Source of the DNA: DASUFF01 sp036274695
GTDB lineage: Bacteria; UBA10199; JACPAL01; GCA-016699445
Direction of reading: 5' to 3'
Assembly: GCA_036274695.1 (NCBI GenBank)
Contig: DASUFF010000044.1
Coordinates: 10,879-74,878, forward strand
Length of the DNA: 64,000 nt
In this document: positions 23,853-33,644 of the stretch, piece after piece
How the letters are laid out: every line of letters begins with the position of its first letter
Numbering within the stretch: position 1 is the stretch's first letter
Notes under the pieces: model-generated
The model's database searches: none
What the model was told of the DNA's origin: nothing
Seen by the model: only the letters and a program-made list of their open reading frames with translations
Program-made: the position numbers and the translations under genes

Positions 23853-24308
23853 GTGTCCCGAACGATCTTCTCCCTGCACCTGGCCGCGACGCTCTTCTTG
23901 GTCGGGCTCATTTGGTTCGTTCAGCTCGTCCACTATCCGCTGTTCGATCACGTCACCGCCGCCCTCTCGCCGTCCTACGAGATCGCGCACGTCTGGAAGA
24001 CCATCGCGCTGGTGGCGCCGGTGATGTTCGCGGAGGGAGCCACGGGCGTCCTCCTCCTTTGGAAGCGTCCGGAAGGCGTCGGGGCGCCCGCGGTGTGGAT
24101 CGGGCTCGTCCTCCTGATCGTGATCTGGTCCTCCAGTTTTTTCTTTCAAGTCCCCCTGCACCGGCTTTTGTCCCAGGGTTTCGACGAGACCGCCCACCGC
24201 AGCCTCGTGGCGACGAATTGGATCCGGACGATCGCGTGGAGCCTGCGCGGGCTTCTCGTGCTTAGGATGAATCGGAAGATGGACGGGGCCCGGGCCTCAG
24301 CGGACTAA
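23853..24308 (+). CDS. Four-TM membrane protein of a conserved uncharacterised family
   Basis: 151 aa, GTG start. Four hydrophobic segments (about 6-28, 47-69, 77-99, 125-140). The segment LIWFVQLVHYPLF is characteristic of a widespread bacterial inner-membrane family of unknown function. The end overlaps the convergent delta-60 gene by 12 bases. Confidence 0.7.
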   Translation: MSRTIFSLHLAATLFLVGLIWFVQLVHYPLFDHVTAALSPSYEIAHVWKTIALVAPVMFAEGATGVLLLWKRPEGVGAPAVWIGLVLLIVIWSSSFFFQVPLHRLLSQGFDETAHRSLVATNWIRTIAWSLRGLLVLRMNRKMDGARASAD

Positions 24309-25997
24309 CTGGCACCCGCCGCCGCTTCCGCCTCCGCCGCCCGTGGAGGCCGTTCCGCCGCCGGACGCGGACACGGTGATCGTCGCCGAGGCGGCGTTGT
24401 CGCCGGGGCTTAAGTCCCCGATCTGGCCCGAGACGGAGATCGCGTTCACAGCGCTTCCCGCGGAGGAAGGCGTCGCGTTGACGATGACCGTCGCGTCTTC
24501 CGACGGCTCGAGGATGCCCAAATCGCAGACGACCTTCGGGCCGGAGGAGCAGGCGCCGTGCGTCGAAGACGCCGAGGTGACGGTCAAGACCGAAGGAACG
24601 GAATCGACGACCTGCACGCCGTGGGCCGCGAGCGGGCCGTTGTTGACCGCGGTGACGGTGAAGGTCACGGGGGCCCCGTCTCCCACTGTCGCCTCCGTGC
24701 GGCTGGCGAGGACCGAAAGGGAGAGATCGGTTAAGTCCCCCTGAAAGACGACGAGCGTGGCGTCGAACAGGCCCACCGAACCTTCGCGGATGGAGGCGCC
24801 GGGAACGATCACCCGGCCGTCGTTCAAGACGGCCACGTCCGCGCCGAAATCGGTGTCTCCCGGCGTGACGTCGACGAAGGCGAAGCCGTCGCCGCTGAAG
24901 GTCGCGTCGGGCGTTCCGTTGGCCTCGTAACGAGCGGCGAAGAAGGCGGAATCGCCCCCGGCTGCGTCCACCTCGCCTCCGACGACGATCCGGTCGTCCT
25001 TCATGATGTCCAACCCCGCCGGCGTCTCCTTGGTGACGCCCGGGATGTCGGAGATGACCTTGCCGTCCGCGTCGAAGTCGTTGTCGACGCCGCCTTCCGC
25101 GGTAAAGCGCAGCAGGCAGAGGCGGTTGTTGCCTCCGACCCGCGTCGAAGCGACGACGACGATGCGTCCGTCGGATTGGAAGCCGAAGTCCGAGGGGGAA
25201 TCGTCGTCGTTGCAGAAATTGAAGGTGAAACCGCCCGTTCCGAAATCCGTGTCCGGCGACCCGTCTGCGAGGAGGCGCACGACGGCGTCGACGTCGTCGG
25301 CCTTCGAGACGGCGACGATGCGGCCTTCGGCGTCCACGCCCAAGGCGCGCAGACCGACCGTCGACGCGGGGCCGACTTTACTGGCGACCGTTCCGCCGAC
25401 GCCGAAACCGGCGTCCAAGACGCCTTCCGGCGTGTAACGGGTGACGGTGAATTCGTCCGCCGCGCCGTTGTTTCCGATCAGGATGTTGCCGTCCTGGTCC
25501 AGGGCGATGGCGAAGCCCGGAGAGGGAAAGATGACGCCGTCTTCCCCGAAATTTGAGTCGCGCGTGCCGTCGGTGTTGTAGCGCGCGACGATGTTCTCGA
25601 AGGTCAAGCCGTCCATTCCGAATCCGACCCCCACGATCTTCCCGTCCGGTTGGACCAGCAGGCGCGTCAGCTCTTCCGGGCCGGGGTCCAAGATGCTGTC
25701 GGCCACGACGCCGTCCGTGCCGAAGGCGGCGTCCAAGACTCCGTCGGTCGTCGTGTGCATCAGAAGAAAGTCGCGCGTGCCTCCCTGGCCCGTTTCCCCG
25801 ATCGCTCCCCCGGCCAAAATCCGGCCGGAAGGAAGAGGGAAGGCGGTGTCGGCGTTCGAAAAATCGGCCAATTCCAGCCGGAGGATGCCGCCGTCCCCGA
25901 AGGCCGGGTCCAGGTCGCCCGGAGCGGCGAAGGCCGGCGGGACGCAAACGGCGACGAGAACCACGGAGATAAAAATGCGACGCACGATGCGAGCCAT
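24297..25997 (-). CDS. Secreted delta-60 repeat beta-propeller protein with DUF11 domain and Gly-Cys C terminus
   Basis: 566 aa. Signal peptide ending AFAAPG. Then about eight delta-60 (DUF5122) repeats of about 55 aa, each with a DxxFGxDG-type and QPDGKIV-type block (GDLDPAFGDGG, LVQPDGKIVGVG, DSNFGEDGV). A DUF11-like domain follows (about 435-545, FTVTAVNNGPLAAHGVQVVD). The C terminus is a Gly-rich linker with a single Cys four residues from the end (GGGCQLVR), which could be a surface attachment or sorting signal. Probably cell-surface. Confidence 0.85.
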   Translation of the reverse strand: MARIVRRIFISVVLVAVCVPPAFAAPGDLDPAFGDGGILRLELADFSNADTAFPLPSGRILAGGAIGETGQGGTRDFLLMHTTTDGVLDAAFGTDGVVADSILDPGPEELTRLLVQPDGKIVGVGFGMDGLTFENIVARYNTDGTRDSNFGEDGVIFPSPGFAIALDQDGNILIGNNGAADEFTVTRYTPEGVLDAGFGVGGTVASKVGPASTVGLRALGVDAEGRIVAVSKADDVDAVVRLLADGSPDTDFGTGGFTFNFCNDDDSPSDFGFQSDGRIVVVASTRVGGNNRLCLLRFTAEGGVDNDFDADGKVISDIPGVTKETPAGLDIMKDDRIVVGGEVDAAGGDSAFFAARYEANGTPDATFSGDGFAFVDVTPGDTDFGADVAVLNDGRVIVPGASIREGSVGLFDATLVVFQGDLTDLSLSVLASRTEATVGDGAPVTFTVTAVNNGPLAAHGVQVVDSVPSVLTVTSASSTHGACSSGPKVVCDLGILEPSEDATVIVNATPSSAGSAVNAISVSGQIGDLSPGDNAASATITVSASGGGTASTGGGGGSGGGCQLVR

Positions 25998-26184
25998 GAG
26001 TCCTCCTTAAGCAATCGTTGGTAGGAAGCCAAACATAGCGGGTCGCAAACGGGCGCACAACCACTTCGGAGAAAAAGTATTTTCTTCGTGTTACCGACTG
26101 AATACGGAAAGTCCCTCCGCTCGCCGTCTCTCCTTGAAATCCCGACGGCACTCGGGCTCCAATGAATGAAGGCAAAGGAAAACC

Positions 26185-27726
26185 ATGAAAAAAACGCATT
26201 TTCTCGCCGTCATCGCCCTGGCTTCGACGCTGACGGGGCTCGGCTGCGGGCAGGAGACCCTGACCGGGGCGCTGATCGACGGGCCGGTTCAAGGCATTTC
26301 GTATGAAACGGAGAGCGAAGCCGGCGTCACCGACGAGGAGGGCGCCTTCCGATTTCATCAAGACGAGACCGTCCGGTTCTTTTTGGGGGACATCGATCTG
26401 GGCACGGTCTCCGGCGAGATGGTCGTCACTCCCTTCGACCTGGCGGGGATCGAGCCTCTGACGAACGCGCGGGAGATCCGGGCGATGTTCCACCAAGTCC
26501 TCAACCGGCACTCCCATCCCTTCGAGCGCGCGGCCAACATCAGCTTGTTCCTGCAAAACAGCGATCGGGACCAGGATCCTTCCAACAGCATCGTCGTGCC
26601 CGAGGGGATGGCGGAGCTGACCTCGGGCGTCAGCCTTCCCTTCGACGAGAATTTCAGGTTTTTCCCGCACAATCCAAGCCTTCGCGGTTTCATCAACGCC
26701 GGCGCCGCCGCCGGCTTGTTCACGGCGGGGCCTTTCGAGACGGATTATCCCAACGCCCTCGACCACCTGTACGCTTCGCTGGGGCTGACGCCGGGGATCT
26801 ACCGCAGCGTGGGTTCGCGTTTCGACGCGGACGGAGACGGCGTCTTCGACCAGATCCGCCATACCACCTACAACGCCGCCGGGCTGAAAGAACGGCAGGA
26901 GCTCGATACGGACGGTGACGGGACGGCGGACCGCGTGGAACGTTTCACCTACGACGCGCGCAACCGTCTCACACACACCGAGGAGGATACGGACAACGAC
27001 GGGACCTTCGACGTTCTGGCGGACTTGACCTACGACGCCTCCGGGCGGCTGATCCTGACGGAGGTGGACGACGACGCCGACGGCGCACCGGATTCCGTCA
27101 CCGCGCACGAATACGACGCGTTGGGGAACGAGGTCCGCACGGTCCGGGACGACGACGGCGACGGGACGACCGACCGGGTCGAGGAGTTCGCCTACGACGA
27201 AAACGGCAACCCGACGTTCTTTAAGGTGGACGTGGACGGCGACGGGACGTTCGATTCCTCGACGACGTCGACCTATGATGCGAACCACAACCAGCTCACG
27301 AGCGCGACGGACTCCGACAACGACGGAGCGGTGAACTCCACCTCCGCGACCGCCTACGACGAAAACAACAACCGTCTGCGCTCGGAAAACGATTTCGACG
27401 CGGACGGAGTTCCGGACTTAGTCACCGTTTTCTCCTACGACGCCGCGGGCAACCAGATCAGCTCGGAGACGGACTTAAACGGGGACGGGACGACCGACCG
27501 GATGGTCACCCGCGCCTACGACGATGTGGGCAATCCCATCCTCACGGAGGAGGACACCGACAACGACGGCACGATCGACCGGCGCTCGACGGAGGAGATC
27601 AACGCCTTCGGATATCCCGTCCGGTTCGTCAGTGACGACGACGCCGACGGGACCCCCGATTCCGTGAGCGAGCTCGATTACGAGTTGGGCAACTGGCAGG
27701 CCTTCTTCGTGGAGTTCTTCGATTGA
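26185..27726 (+). CDS. Lipoprotein with 11 tandem Ca-loop/YD-like repeats
   Basis: 513 aa. Lipobox LTGLGC gives a lipidated Cys at about residue 24. Residues about 25-210 are a unique domain (GALIDGPVQGISYET, like the start of cell-surface proteins with a DEEGAFRF motif). From residue 213 to the end, 11 repeats of about 28 aa combine an acidic loop (DxDxDG, for example DTDGDGTADR) with an aromatic-Asp strand (FTYDARNRL, LTYDASGRL) resembling RHS YD repeats. Calcium binding at the cell surface is likely. AAAGGA upstream of the ATG. Confidence 0.8.
   Translation: MKKTHFLAVIALASTLTGLGCGQETLTGALIDGPVQGISYETESEAGVTDEEGAFRFHQDETVRFFLGDIDLGTVSGEMVVTPFDLAGIEPLTNAREIRAMFHQVLNRHSHPFERAANISLFLQNSDRDQDPSNSIVVPEGMAELTSGVSLPFDENFRFFPHNPSLRGFINAGAAAGLFTAGPFETDYPNALDHLYASLGLTPGIYRSVGSRFDADGDGVFDQIRHTTYNAAGLKERQELDTDGDGTADRVERFTYDARNRLTHTEEDTDNDGTFDVLADLTYDASGRLILTEVDDDADGAPDSVTAHEYDALGNEVRTVRDDDGDGTTDRVEEFAYDENGNPTFFKVDVDGDGTFDSSTTSTYDANHNQLTSATDSDNDGAVNSTSATAYDENNNRLRSENDFDADGVPDLVTVFSYDAAGNQISSETDLNGDGTTDRMVTRAYDDVGNPILTEEDTDNDGTIDRRSTEEINAFGYPVRFVSDDDADGTPDSVSELDYELGNWQAFFVEFFD
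26821..27690 (+). repeat. Tandem coding repeat, about 84 bp x 11
   Basis: Eleven in-frame units, each starting with a D-rich loop (DADGDG, DTDGDG, DTDNDG, DDDADG, DDDGDG, DVDGDG, DSDNDG, DFDADG, DLNGDG, DTDNDG, DDDADG) followed by a YD- or YN-type motif. The units are diverged at DNA level, so this is an old repeat rather than a recent expansion. Confidence 0.75.
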
Positions 27727-27736
27727 GGGCGGCGAG

Positions 27737-29611
27737 TTAAACCGTCCGGCTGACCAGGGTGTACTGGAACCGGGACAATTCGCTCCGCAGCGCGCGGTAG
27801 AGCGCCTCCGGGATCTCGATGTAGACCTGGCGGCGGTAGCGCCGCAGGTGTTTGAGCAGGAGGCGGGTCTGTTCGGCGCCGGATTCCTTGAAGGCGCGCA
27901 GGTCGATGACGACCTCCTCGTGCGTCTTCCTCAAGGTCTTCCGAAGGGCCTTGGAGAGATTCAGGACCTTTTTCATCTCCATCGCCCCCTTCAATTCGAC
28001 GCGCAGACGGTCGATCCCGTCCCACGCCGCGATCTTGAGCGAGACGCCCTCCAATCCGTCCCGTGCGCGGAGCAAGAAGGCTTGAAGCTTGAGACGCGCC
28101 GTTTCCACGCGGGTCGCCGTTTTGTCGAAATGGCGCACGCGGTAGCTCTTCAGCGACAGGGCGGCGATCCAGTCGGTGATGATCACAGCGAGCGTCTTCG
28201 GGTTCCGGGCGGCGGAGAGGCAGGAACGCAGGAAATACGCGATCCGTCTCGGGCCTCCGGGCAGGATGCCGTGGAGCATCAGGCCGGAGGCGTAGGAAAA
28301 CTTCTGACGGAAGCTCAAGTGTGGAGACGTAAGCGGGTGTTTCAGGTGCTTCAACTTGTTGCGGATACGTTCGTAGATGGCGCGATCGTCGGTCAGGCGG
28401 CGCTGGAGGTCTTCGTAGCCGACGATCAGCTCCTCCTGCGACATCTGGAGCGGGATGACGTTGGTGAACGGGCGCGTGTTGTCCGGCGCAGCCTCCTGCC
28501 GCAAGCGCCCGGCCTTGTGCAGCCTCTCGAAGAGAGGCGTCTTGGGCAGGGCGCAAAGCAGGGCGACCATCGAGACGACGATGCCGGAGTTGACGATGAA
28601 GTGATATTGGCGCTCGAAGATCGTCTTGTCGTCGTGGTCGAAGCCGACGATGAAGCCGGCGAAGATGTCGATGCCGTGTGCGTAGACCGTCCGGATGGAG
28701 GTCAGCAGATCGCTTCGAAGATTCTGGTTCTTCAGCGTCTCCTTCAAGCTCTCCTCGTTCGGCGTCTCGATGCCGATGAAGACCCACTCGAAGTTGGCCT
28801 TTTGGAAGAGGCTCATCAGCTCGGCGTCGCCCGTCATGTTGATGGAGGCCTCGGTGCCGAAGCTGAAGCGGTAATCGTGCCGCTTCTGGTAGTCCGCGAG
28901 GAAGGCCAGGAGCTCCTTGGCCTTGTGGATGTGGCCGATCAAATTGTCGTCCACGAAAAAGACGCTGGTGACGCCGCGGCTTCTCAGCATGTCCAGTTCG
29001 CGCTCCACCTGCTCCAGGGATTTCGTGCGGGGCTTGCGGCCGAACATGACGATGATGTCGCAGAATTCGCATCGAAAAGGGCAGCCGCGGGAGAATTGCA
29101 GGGAAACCTTTTGGTAGAGGTCCGTGTTGAGAAGGTCGTAGCGCGGCGCGGGGGAGTCGGTCAGATCCACTTCCCCCGTCTCCTGATACAGGGCCCGGGG
29201 CGAACCGGCGGCGAAGTCGGCGCAGAATTTGGGCCAGATGTATTCCGACTCCCCGGCGATGACGGCGTCGGCCAAGCCTTCGTAATCCTCCGGACACAGC
29301 GAGGCGTAGGAGCCTCCGGCGACGACGAAGATCCCGCGCTTCTTGAAATGCTCCAGGATCTCCTTCTGGCGGGGGACCTGGACGCCCATGCCGCAGACGC
29401 CCACCACATCGGCCTCGAAATCCCAGTCGATGGGCTCGACGTTCTCGTCGATCAAGGCGATGTCCCAATCCGCGGGCGTGAGGGCGGCCAGCGTCGCCAA
29501 TCCCAGGGGGGAATTGACGGCCTTTTTGTCCTTGGCGACGTTGTCCAACACCCACGTGAAGCTCCAGAAGCTCTCGGGAAACTTGGGATTGATGAGCAGG
29601 AGGCGGGGCAC
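27737..29611 (-). CDS. B12-binding radical SAM protein, DUF4070 type (HpnP-like architecture)
   Basis: 624 aa. N-terminal cobalamin-binding domain (about 1-140, LLLINPKFPESFWS, VVAGGSYAS), radical SAM core with Cys177, Cys181 and Cys184 in SRGCPFRCEFCD followed by IVMFGRKPRTKS, and a DUF4070-like region (about 370-450). This layout is shared with hopanoid C-2 methylase HpnP and many uncharacterised relatives. Residues about 450-624 form an extra helical domain ending in a STAS-like stretch (VVIDLRAFKESGAEQTRLLL). The substrate is not predictable; no hopanoid genes are nearby. Confidence 0.85.
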   Translation of the reverse strand: MPRLLLINPKFPESFWSFTWVLDNVAKDKKAVNSPLGLATLAALTPADWDIALIDENVEPIDWDFEADVVGVCGMGVQVPRQKEILEHFKKRGIFVVAGGSYASLCPEDYEGLADAVIAGESEYIWPKFCADFAAGSPRALYQETGEVDLTDSPAPRYDLLNTDLYQKVSLQFSRGCPFRCEFCDIIVMFGRKPRTKSLEQVERELDMLRSRGVTSVFFVDDNLIGHIHKAKELLAFLADYQKRHDYRFSFGTEASINMTGDAELMSLFQKANFEWVFIGIETPNEESLKETLKNQNLRSDLLTSIRTVYAHGIDIFAGFIVGFDHDDKTIFERQYHFIVNSGIVVSMVALLCALPKTPLFERLHKAGRLRQEAAPDNTRPFTNVIPLQMSQEELIVGYEDLQRRLTDDRAIYERIRNKLKHLKHPLTSPHLSFRQKFSYASGLMLHGILPGGPRRIAYFLRSCLSAARNPKTLAVIITDWIAALSLKSYRVRHFDKTATRVETARLKLQAFLLRARDGLEGVSLKIAAWDGIDRLRVELKGAMEMKKVLNLSKALRKTLRKTHEEVVIDLRAFKESGAEQTRLLLKHLRRYRRQVYIEIPEALYRALRSELSRFQYTLVSRTV

Positions 29612-30408
29612 CGGGCAAGTTTCCCACGATCCCCCGGGAGCGGCAAGAACATTGGCAACAAAACCGAGTTACGGCCGAAGACACGCCATGCCTTTTTCCA
29701 CATCGCCCGTTTCGGTTCCCTTGAGTTTCCTGGATGTTTGGCGCCCTCTGCCGACTTTAGGAACCTTTTCCTTTCCGGCACCGACGTCGGGCTCTCCGAC
29801 CCAGCTCACCCGCCAAACCGTCCCGGCCTTCATTGACACCTTTGGCGACTTGATGGAAGGCGCGGAGCGCACCTGGGGAAATCGCCCCTCCGGAGCGTGG
29901 ACCCTCGAGGAGTTGGTGCATTGGGACTTTGCGGAAATCTTAACCGGCGCCCTTTCCGCCGTCCCCTCCTAGCCTTCCTTTTCCTTTCCTTCCGTCTGAC
30001 GGTGGAACTGATGAACCAGCCAGGGCTCGTGCCGCCTCATGCGGTGCATCAGAAAAAGGAAGAAGGAGCAAATGCCGTCGATCCGGATGATCGACCATGA
30101 ATTTTTAAGCGTGATCGTTTCCATGATGAGAATCCTACGCGAACCGGAAAATTCCGAATATCGGGCGGGCTCCGATTTTAGGATGGGGGAGAAGCCTACG
30201 GGGATCGGGGATTTTTCGCGCCGCGCTCGGGGATTCCCCTATCCCGTTTTCAGGAAGGAAGAGGGGGGCTTGACGATTTGGCAGTTCATGCCTTTCGTGG
30301 TATAAGGGTCATCCAAAAGGGGGACGTTTTTTAAGTCCGGTCGTTCGCAGTACCTTCTCGCCTGAAGTGCCGTCTCTGCCCTCACCGGAAGTAAAAGCGT
30401 TGCAACAT
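29612..30408. other. Long intergenic region without a confident gene
   Basis: About 800 bases between the divergent radical SAM gene and the sigma factor gene. A 94-codon + strand frame at 29688-29972 (ending DFAEILTGALSAVPS) and a shorter frame near 30039 have no ribosome sites and no recognisable domain. The region could hold regulatory sequence for the sigma factor gene, but I see no clear promoter motif. Confidence 0.4.
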
Positions 30409-31359
30409 ATGAAAACCATTAAGAAAACTCCGCTCGGAGGAGAGGAGATCCTCGCCCCGTACCTGAAGGAATTGGGCGCGAGGGACCTGCTCACGCACGA
30501 GGAGGAGATCGCGCTCGCCAAGAGGATCGAGCAGGAGAAAAAAATTCCGAAGCTCGCGGCCAAGCGGCGGCGTTTCGCCAAGCGGGGAATCGCGCGCAAG
30601 CTCGGGTGCGAAATCCGCCGGATCCGCCAGGACGTGCACGAGGCCAAGCAGGAGATGATCCGGAAAAACCTGCGTCTCGTGATCAGCGTGGCGAAGCGTT
30701 ACGGAAACGCGGGGTTGCCGCTGCCGGACCTGATCCAGGAAGGCAACATCGGGTTGATGCGCGCGGTGGAGAAGTTCGACTACCGTATGGGGACGCGTTT
30801 CGCGACGTACGCCGTGTGGTGGATCCGCCAGTCCATCACGCGCACGCTGTCCAACCGTTCGCGCACGATCAGGATTCCGGTGCACATCTTAGCGGCCCAG
30901 TCCAAGCTGGCGCGGACCTCGCGCTCCCTTCTCCATGAGCTGGGCCGCGAGCCCACGCCGGAGGAATGCGCCGAGGAGATGCGGCTGACGGCGGAGAGGA
31001 TCGAGACGATCTCGCACACGGTGGCCCAGCCGGTCTCCCTGGAGAAGCCGGTCGGCGAGGACGGGGACGCGGTTTTGGGCGAATTCATCGCCGATCCCAA
31101 CGCGCCGAATCCGGGCGAAGTGTTGATTCAGAACCGCGTGTCCGAGAGGGTGATGCAGGTCTTGGGAACGCTCACGCCCCGCGAGGAGAAGATCCTGCGC
31201 CTGCGCTTCGGCATCGGCGAGGACCAGGAGCACACCTTGGAAGAGGTGGGAAAGACCTTCCGCGTGACCCGGGAACGCATCCGGCAGATCGAGGAGAAGG
31301 CGCTCAAGAAGCTCGGGCGCGGGTTCCGGGGCGAGAGGTTGAAGGCTATCCTCGAGTGA
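30409..31359 (+). CDS. Sigma-70 family RNA polymerase sigma factor (group 2-like)
   Basis: 316 aa from the ATG at 30409; a GTG at 30367 is in frame and would add 14 residues. Region 1.2 (LAPYLKELGARDLLTHEEEI), region 2 (NLRLVISVAKRYGNAGLPLP, then DLIQEGNIGLMRAVEKFDY and FATYAVWWIRQSI), region 3 (GREPTPEECAEEM) and region 4 (LTPREEKILRLRFG, TLEEVGKTFRVTRERIRQIE) are all complete. Region 1.1 of primary RpoD is missing and the protein is short, so it is an alternative RpoS- or RpoH-like factor rather than the housekeeping sigma. No good ribosome site is seen. Confidence 0.9.
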   Translation: MKTIKKTPLGGEEILAPYLKELGARDLLTHEEEIALAKRIEQEKKIPKLAAKRRRFAKRGIARKLGCEIRRIRQDVHEAKQEMIRKNLRLVISVAKRYGNAGLPLPDLIQEGNIGLMRAVEKFDYRMGTRFATYAVWWIRQSITRTLSNRSRTIRIPVHILAAQSKLARTSRSLLHELGREPTPEECAEEMRLTAERIETISHTVAQPVSLEKPVGEDGDAVLGEFIADPNAPNPGEVLIQNRVSERVMQVLGTLTPREEKILRLRFGIGEDQEHTLEEVGKTFRVTRERIRQIEEKALKKLGRGFRGERLKAILE

Positions 31360-31385
31360 GTTACAGTGAAAAAGAGAGGTGCGCG

Positions 31386-31781
31386 ATGAAACCCGAACTG
31401 AAGCTATGGACCAATAAGGCCAAGGCTGTCCTGCAGGATAAGGAGAGGCTGGAAAGCTTTCTCAAGGAGGCCGTGGTCAAGGCGGACCGCAACAAGTCCA
31501 AGATCCGCCGGGTCTGGTCCCATCTCAAGGCGCTGGCGCGGATGATCCGGGCGTGGGCGAAGGGCGAGTACCGCCGCGTGCCCGCGAGCACGCTCGTGGC
31601 GGCGGCCGCCGCCCTCGTGTATTTCCTAAATCCCTTCGACCTCGTGCCGGATTTCCTGCCCGTGGGGTTGATCGACGACGCCCTTTTCATCGGCTGGGTG
31701 CTGAGCGCGATCCAGACCGACGTCGAAAAATTCCTCGACTGGGAGCGGACGATCCCCGTCACCGCCGAAAACGTCGAATAG
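31386..31781 (+). CDS. YkvA-family (DUF1232) membrane protein
   Basis: 131 aa from the ATG at 31386 with AGAGG upstream. The DUF1232 core is ALVYFLNPFDLVPDFLPVGL, then IDDALFIGWVL (about 78-108), a conserved short membrane-associated motif of unknown function. It lies 26 bases after the sigma factor gene and is likely cotranscribed. Confidence 0.85.
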   Translation: MKPELKLWTNKAKAVLQDKERLESFLKEAVVKADRNKSKIRRVWSHLKALARMIRAWAKGEYRRVPASTLVAAAAALVYFLNPFDLVPDFLPVGLIDDALFIGWVLSAIQTDVEKFLDWERTIPVTAENVE

Positions 31782-32681
31782 TCAGCCCTCGCGAAACGAG
31801 ACCTTGTTCGCCTTCAGGAAGGCCTTGATCGGATCGATGTGGATGCAGCGCCCGACGTGCAGGAAGGCGTTGTCGGAGACGGTGACGCTTTTGCCCAGCT
31901 TGTAGACTTCCTCGTGGATGTCGAATCCCAGGTAGAGATGCCCGGTGGCGAACTGCACGCCCCACACCTTGCCGTCGGCGTCGAAGACGGGGCCGCCGCT
32001 CTGGCCGCGCAGCCCCGGCGTGCTCATCTCGAACCCGGAAATGCCGCCCCCGTTTTGGCCCTCGCCGTTTCCCGATTGGAGGACCAGGCGCGTGACCATG
32101 CCCTCGATGGGAAAGAGAGGCGTGTGCAGTCGGCCTTCCTGCGTCCATTCGATGGCGTCCTTCTCGTCGTCATAACGGTAATTGGTGAAGTCCGGAAAAG
32201 GGTAGCCGAGACGGCAGAGCATCCGGCCCGGCTTAAGGCCGGCGGTTTGAGCCGGGAAGGAAGGGAAGTTCTCGCACAAAAGCCTGCCGCTGGAGAACTT
32301 GATGAGCGCCAGGTCCAGTTTTTCGTGCGGGATGATTTTGACGTCGAGCTTGCCGTCCATGCAGTTGACGAAATTGTTCCGGATCTCCACGGTGATCCGC
32401 TCCGAGTAGCCGTATTTTTTCTCCAAATCCTTCACCGCCGCCCGGCGCTTGCGGACGATCATGTCGTGCGCCTCCTTCAGGAACTGGCGGTAGCGGCGGT
32501 TGACCTTGTCGGAGTTCGACACCAATTCGGTGACGTGTTTGCAGGTCAGCGCCCAGCCGTCCTCGTTGACGAAGAAGAGGGACGCGCAGACGGGGTGGAC
32601 CTTGGTGGTGCCGTAGTTTCGGGTGATCGTGTGGATGGGGCGGACGAATTTGGCGACGGTTTCGATGGCCTCGACGAACAT
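31782..32681 (-). CDS. Trypsin-like serine protease domain protein
   Basis: 299 aa. The catalytic triad is visible: His49 in LTCKHV, Asp123 in LDLALIKF and Ser228 in GLRGQSGGPVF. A long charged insertion (about 55-100) separates His and the following strands. No signal peptide or PDZ domain, so it is not a standard DegP; it may be cytoplasmic or a signalling protease. Its stop abuts that of the DUF1232 gene. Confidence 0.85.
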   Translation of the reverse strand: MFVEAIETVAKFVRPIHTITRNYGTTKVHPVCASLFFVNEDGWALTCKHVTELVSNSDKVNRRYRQFLKEAHDMIVRKRRAAVKDLEKKYGYSERITVEIRNNFVNCMDGKLDVKIIPHEKLDLALIKFSSGRLLCENFPSFPAQTAGLKPGRMLCRLGYPFPDFTNYRYDDEKDAIEWTQEGRLHTPLFPIEGMVTRLVLQSGNGEGQNGGGISGFEMSTPGLRGQSGGPVFDADGKVWGVQFATGHLYLGFDIHEEVYKLGKSVTVSDNAFLHVGRCIHIDPIKAFLKANKVSFREG

Positions 32682-32729
32682 GGGGTTCCCTGTTTACAAG
32701 CCGCTCATCATATCACGAAGGATCCCTGA

Positions 32730-33542
32730 TTACTCGCCGATTCTCGCGTCGACCACCTCGCCGAAGCGCGCGCGGATGGCGGCGGTGTCTCCCATCTGCG
32801 CCGCGCGGCCCAGGTCGGCGTGGGGCATGTCGCCGTGGCCGGGGTAGGCGTAGCTCGCGCTCAAGGTCCCGTTCTGGTCGATGGCGACGCTGCCCGTGAA
32901 CACCGGCCGGCCGGGAGAACTCCAAGATCCGCCTTCCCCGTAGGCGCCGAAGAGGCGCAGGGCGCGATAGGCCCGGGACCCGTTTTGGAAAGCGGTCGGG
33001 GACAGGTAATGGTTGTCCAGAAAGACGTAGCCCCCGTCCGCGAGACGAAAAGAGACGCTGCTGGTGTGGCTCTCCAGGTCGACGGAGGCGATGGTGGCTC
33101 CCGCCGGGCTTTGGAGGATTTCCGCCGTATACTGCAGCCGAGTCAGAAAGCTCGCGTCGCCGTCGTTGTCCGCGTTCGCGGGATAGAGCGTGGCGGTGAC
33201 GGGGCGGCCGTTGATCGAGAGATGGAACTCGTAGCCGTGGCCGGAGCTGGTGACGCTGTTGACGGTATAGCCCAATCCTTCCAAGCGGTGCGAGACCGAT
33301 CCGAGCAGGATCTGGTGGGCCTGGGGGCGTTGGAGCGCGGAAGGAAACCCGGTCTCGAAGAAGCCGTGCGCGTTCGCGTATTCGCGGTCGGCGGCCGAGA
33401 GGAGGGGACGTTCTTGGGCGATGAACCGGTTCGTCTCGACGACGCGGGTGTCGGAGACGACGTTGGGCTCGTCTTGAATCGTATTATAAAGGGACACCAG
33501 CATGCCGTCGTCGATGGAGACGGACGAAGTCGGTTCACCCAT
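32730..33542 (-). CDS. Hypothetical protein
   Basis: 270 aa, GGAGG before the ATG. Rich in Ser/Tyr/His with a beta-type central part (NSVTSSGHGYEFHLSINGRP, VTATLYPANADNDG). No signal peptide and no family recognised. Preceded on the same strand by the YihY gene about 100 bases upstream. Confidence 0.6.
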   Translation of the reverse strand: MGEPTSSVSIDDGMLVSLYNTIQDEPNVVSDTRVVETNRFIAQERPLLSAADREYANAHGFFETGFPSALQRPQAHQILLGSVSHRLEGLGYTVNSVTSSGHGYEFHLSINGRPVTATLYPANADNDGDASFLTRLQYTAEILQSPAGATIASVDLESHTSSVSFRLADGGYVFLDNHYLSPTAFQNGSRAYRALRLFGAYGEGGSWSSPGRPVFTGSVAIDQNGTLSASYAYPGHGDMPHADLGRAAQMGDTAAIRARFGEVVDARIGE

Positions 33543-33644
33543 GGGAAGACCTCCTTGGCGTTACATTGATGCGATTAATGTGATGAGCTTTTTGGTTATC
33601 GACGGCGGTCTAACGGAAGTTTCGTGGTGAGTTGTAAGTGTCTG

